From contig NZ_JNYQ01000039.1 in NCBI RefSeq assembly GCF_000717245.1, positions 1 through 5,236 on the forward strand: a stretch of 5,236 bases of DNA, written 5' to 3'. This document shows, one piece after another, positions 5,138-5,236 of the stretch. The translations under genes and the position numbers were made by a program. Below the pieces are notes generated by a model. The model was not told where the DNA came from, did no database searches, and saw only the letters and a list, made by a program, of their open reading frames with translations. Each line of letters starts with the position of its first letter. The first letter of the stretch is position 1. Source of the stretch: Kitasatospora papulosa. Its GTDB lineage: Bacteria > Actinomycetota > Actinomycetes > Streptomycetales > Streptomycetaceae.

Positions 5138-5141
5138 CTAA
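5138..5141. repeat. Target-site duplication CTAA, right copy
   Basis: Directly repeats 2068-2071 at the outer edge of the IS701-family element. Bases 5142-5236 beyond it are the original chromosomal flank, in which I see no gene. Confidence 0.8.
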
Positions 5142-5236
5142 CCCCCCGGCATCCGAAAGTGCTGTCCGGCTCGCCCGACGACGTCGATGAAACTGCCGGG
5201 CTACCGGTCCGATAGCACCCGCACGGCACCCATTCA

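Noticed and set aside
4984..5229. 81-codon minus-strand frame across the IS5 right end
   Set aside because: It spans two element boundaries and overlaps the transposase start in another frame; no domain is visible.

Overview
The window looks like a piece of a high-GC actinomycete chromosome, most likely Streptomyces or a close relative. The basis is the strongly G/C-biased third codon positions, the GTG starts, and transposase and HEAT-like protein sequences typical of that group. No housekeeping genes, tRNA, rRNA or CRISPR array are visible. It reads as an accessory region shaped by repeated insertion.

Layout. Positions 1-424 hold no convincing gene but contain a dense array of short inverted repeats (array A) around a 20-bp perfect palindrome. 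Positions 425-1657 (minus strand) encode a 410-residue helical, HEAT-like protein of unknown function. Positions 1658-2067, its upstream region, contain a second inverted array (array B) of an 8-bp core, CCAGCGGA, repeated every 11 bp. The HEAT-like gene is therefore bracketed by two arrays of similar design.

Positions 2072-5137 form one nested mobile unit. The outermost layer is an IS701-family element with 22-bp terminal inverted repeats (21/22 matching) flanked by a CTAA target duplication (2068-2071 and 5138-5141), which fits the family's YTAR target. It carries an intact 448-residue DDE transposase (2556-3902) and, divergently, a 101-residue protein of unknown function (2124-2429) that appears to be a passenger. 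A 162-bp MITE-like element (3902-4063) sits in the stop codon of the transposase with a TA duplication. A 1046-bp IS5-family element (4066-5111, TTA duplication) then inserted at the MITE edge. Its transposase is broken by one -1 frameshift. The inferred order is IS701 element first, MITE second, IS5 element third. Removing the two inner insertions gives an IS701 element of about 1853 bp whose transposase would end in TAG directly before the right terminal repeat.

Positions 5142-5236 are the far flank of the IS701 target, with no recognisable gene. No obvious multi-gene pathway is present. The most interesting items are the passenger gene inside an insertion sequence, the precise three-layer nesting, and the two phased inverted arrays around the HEAT-like gene.
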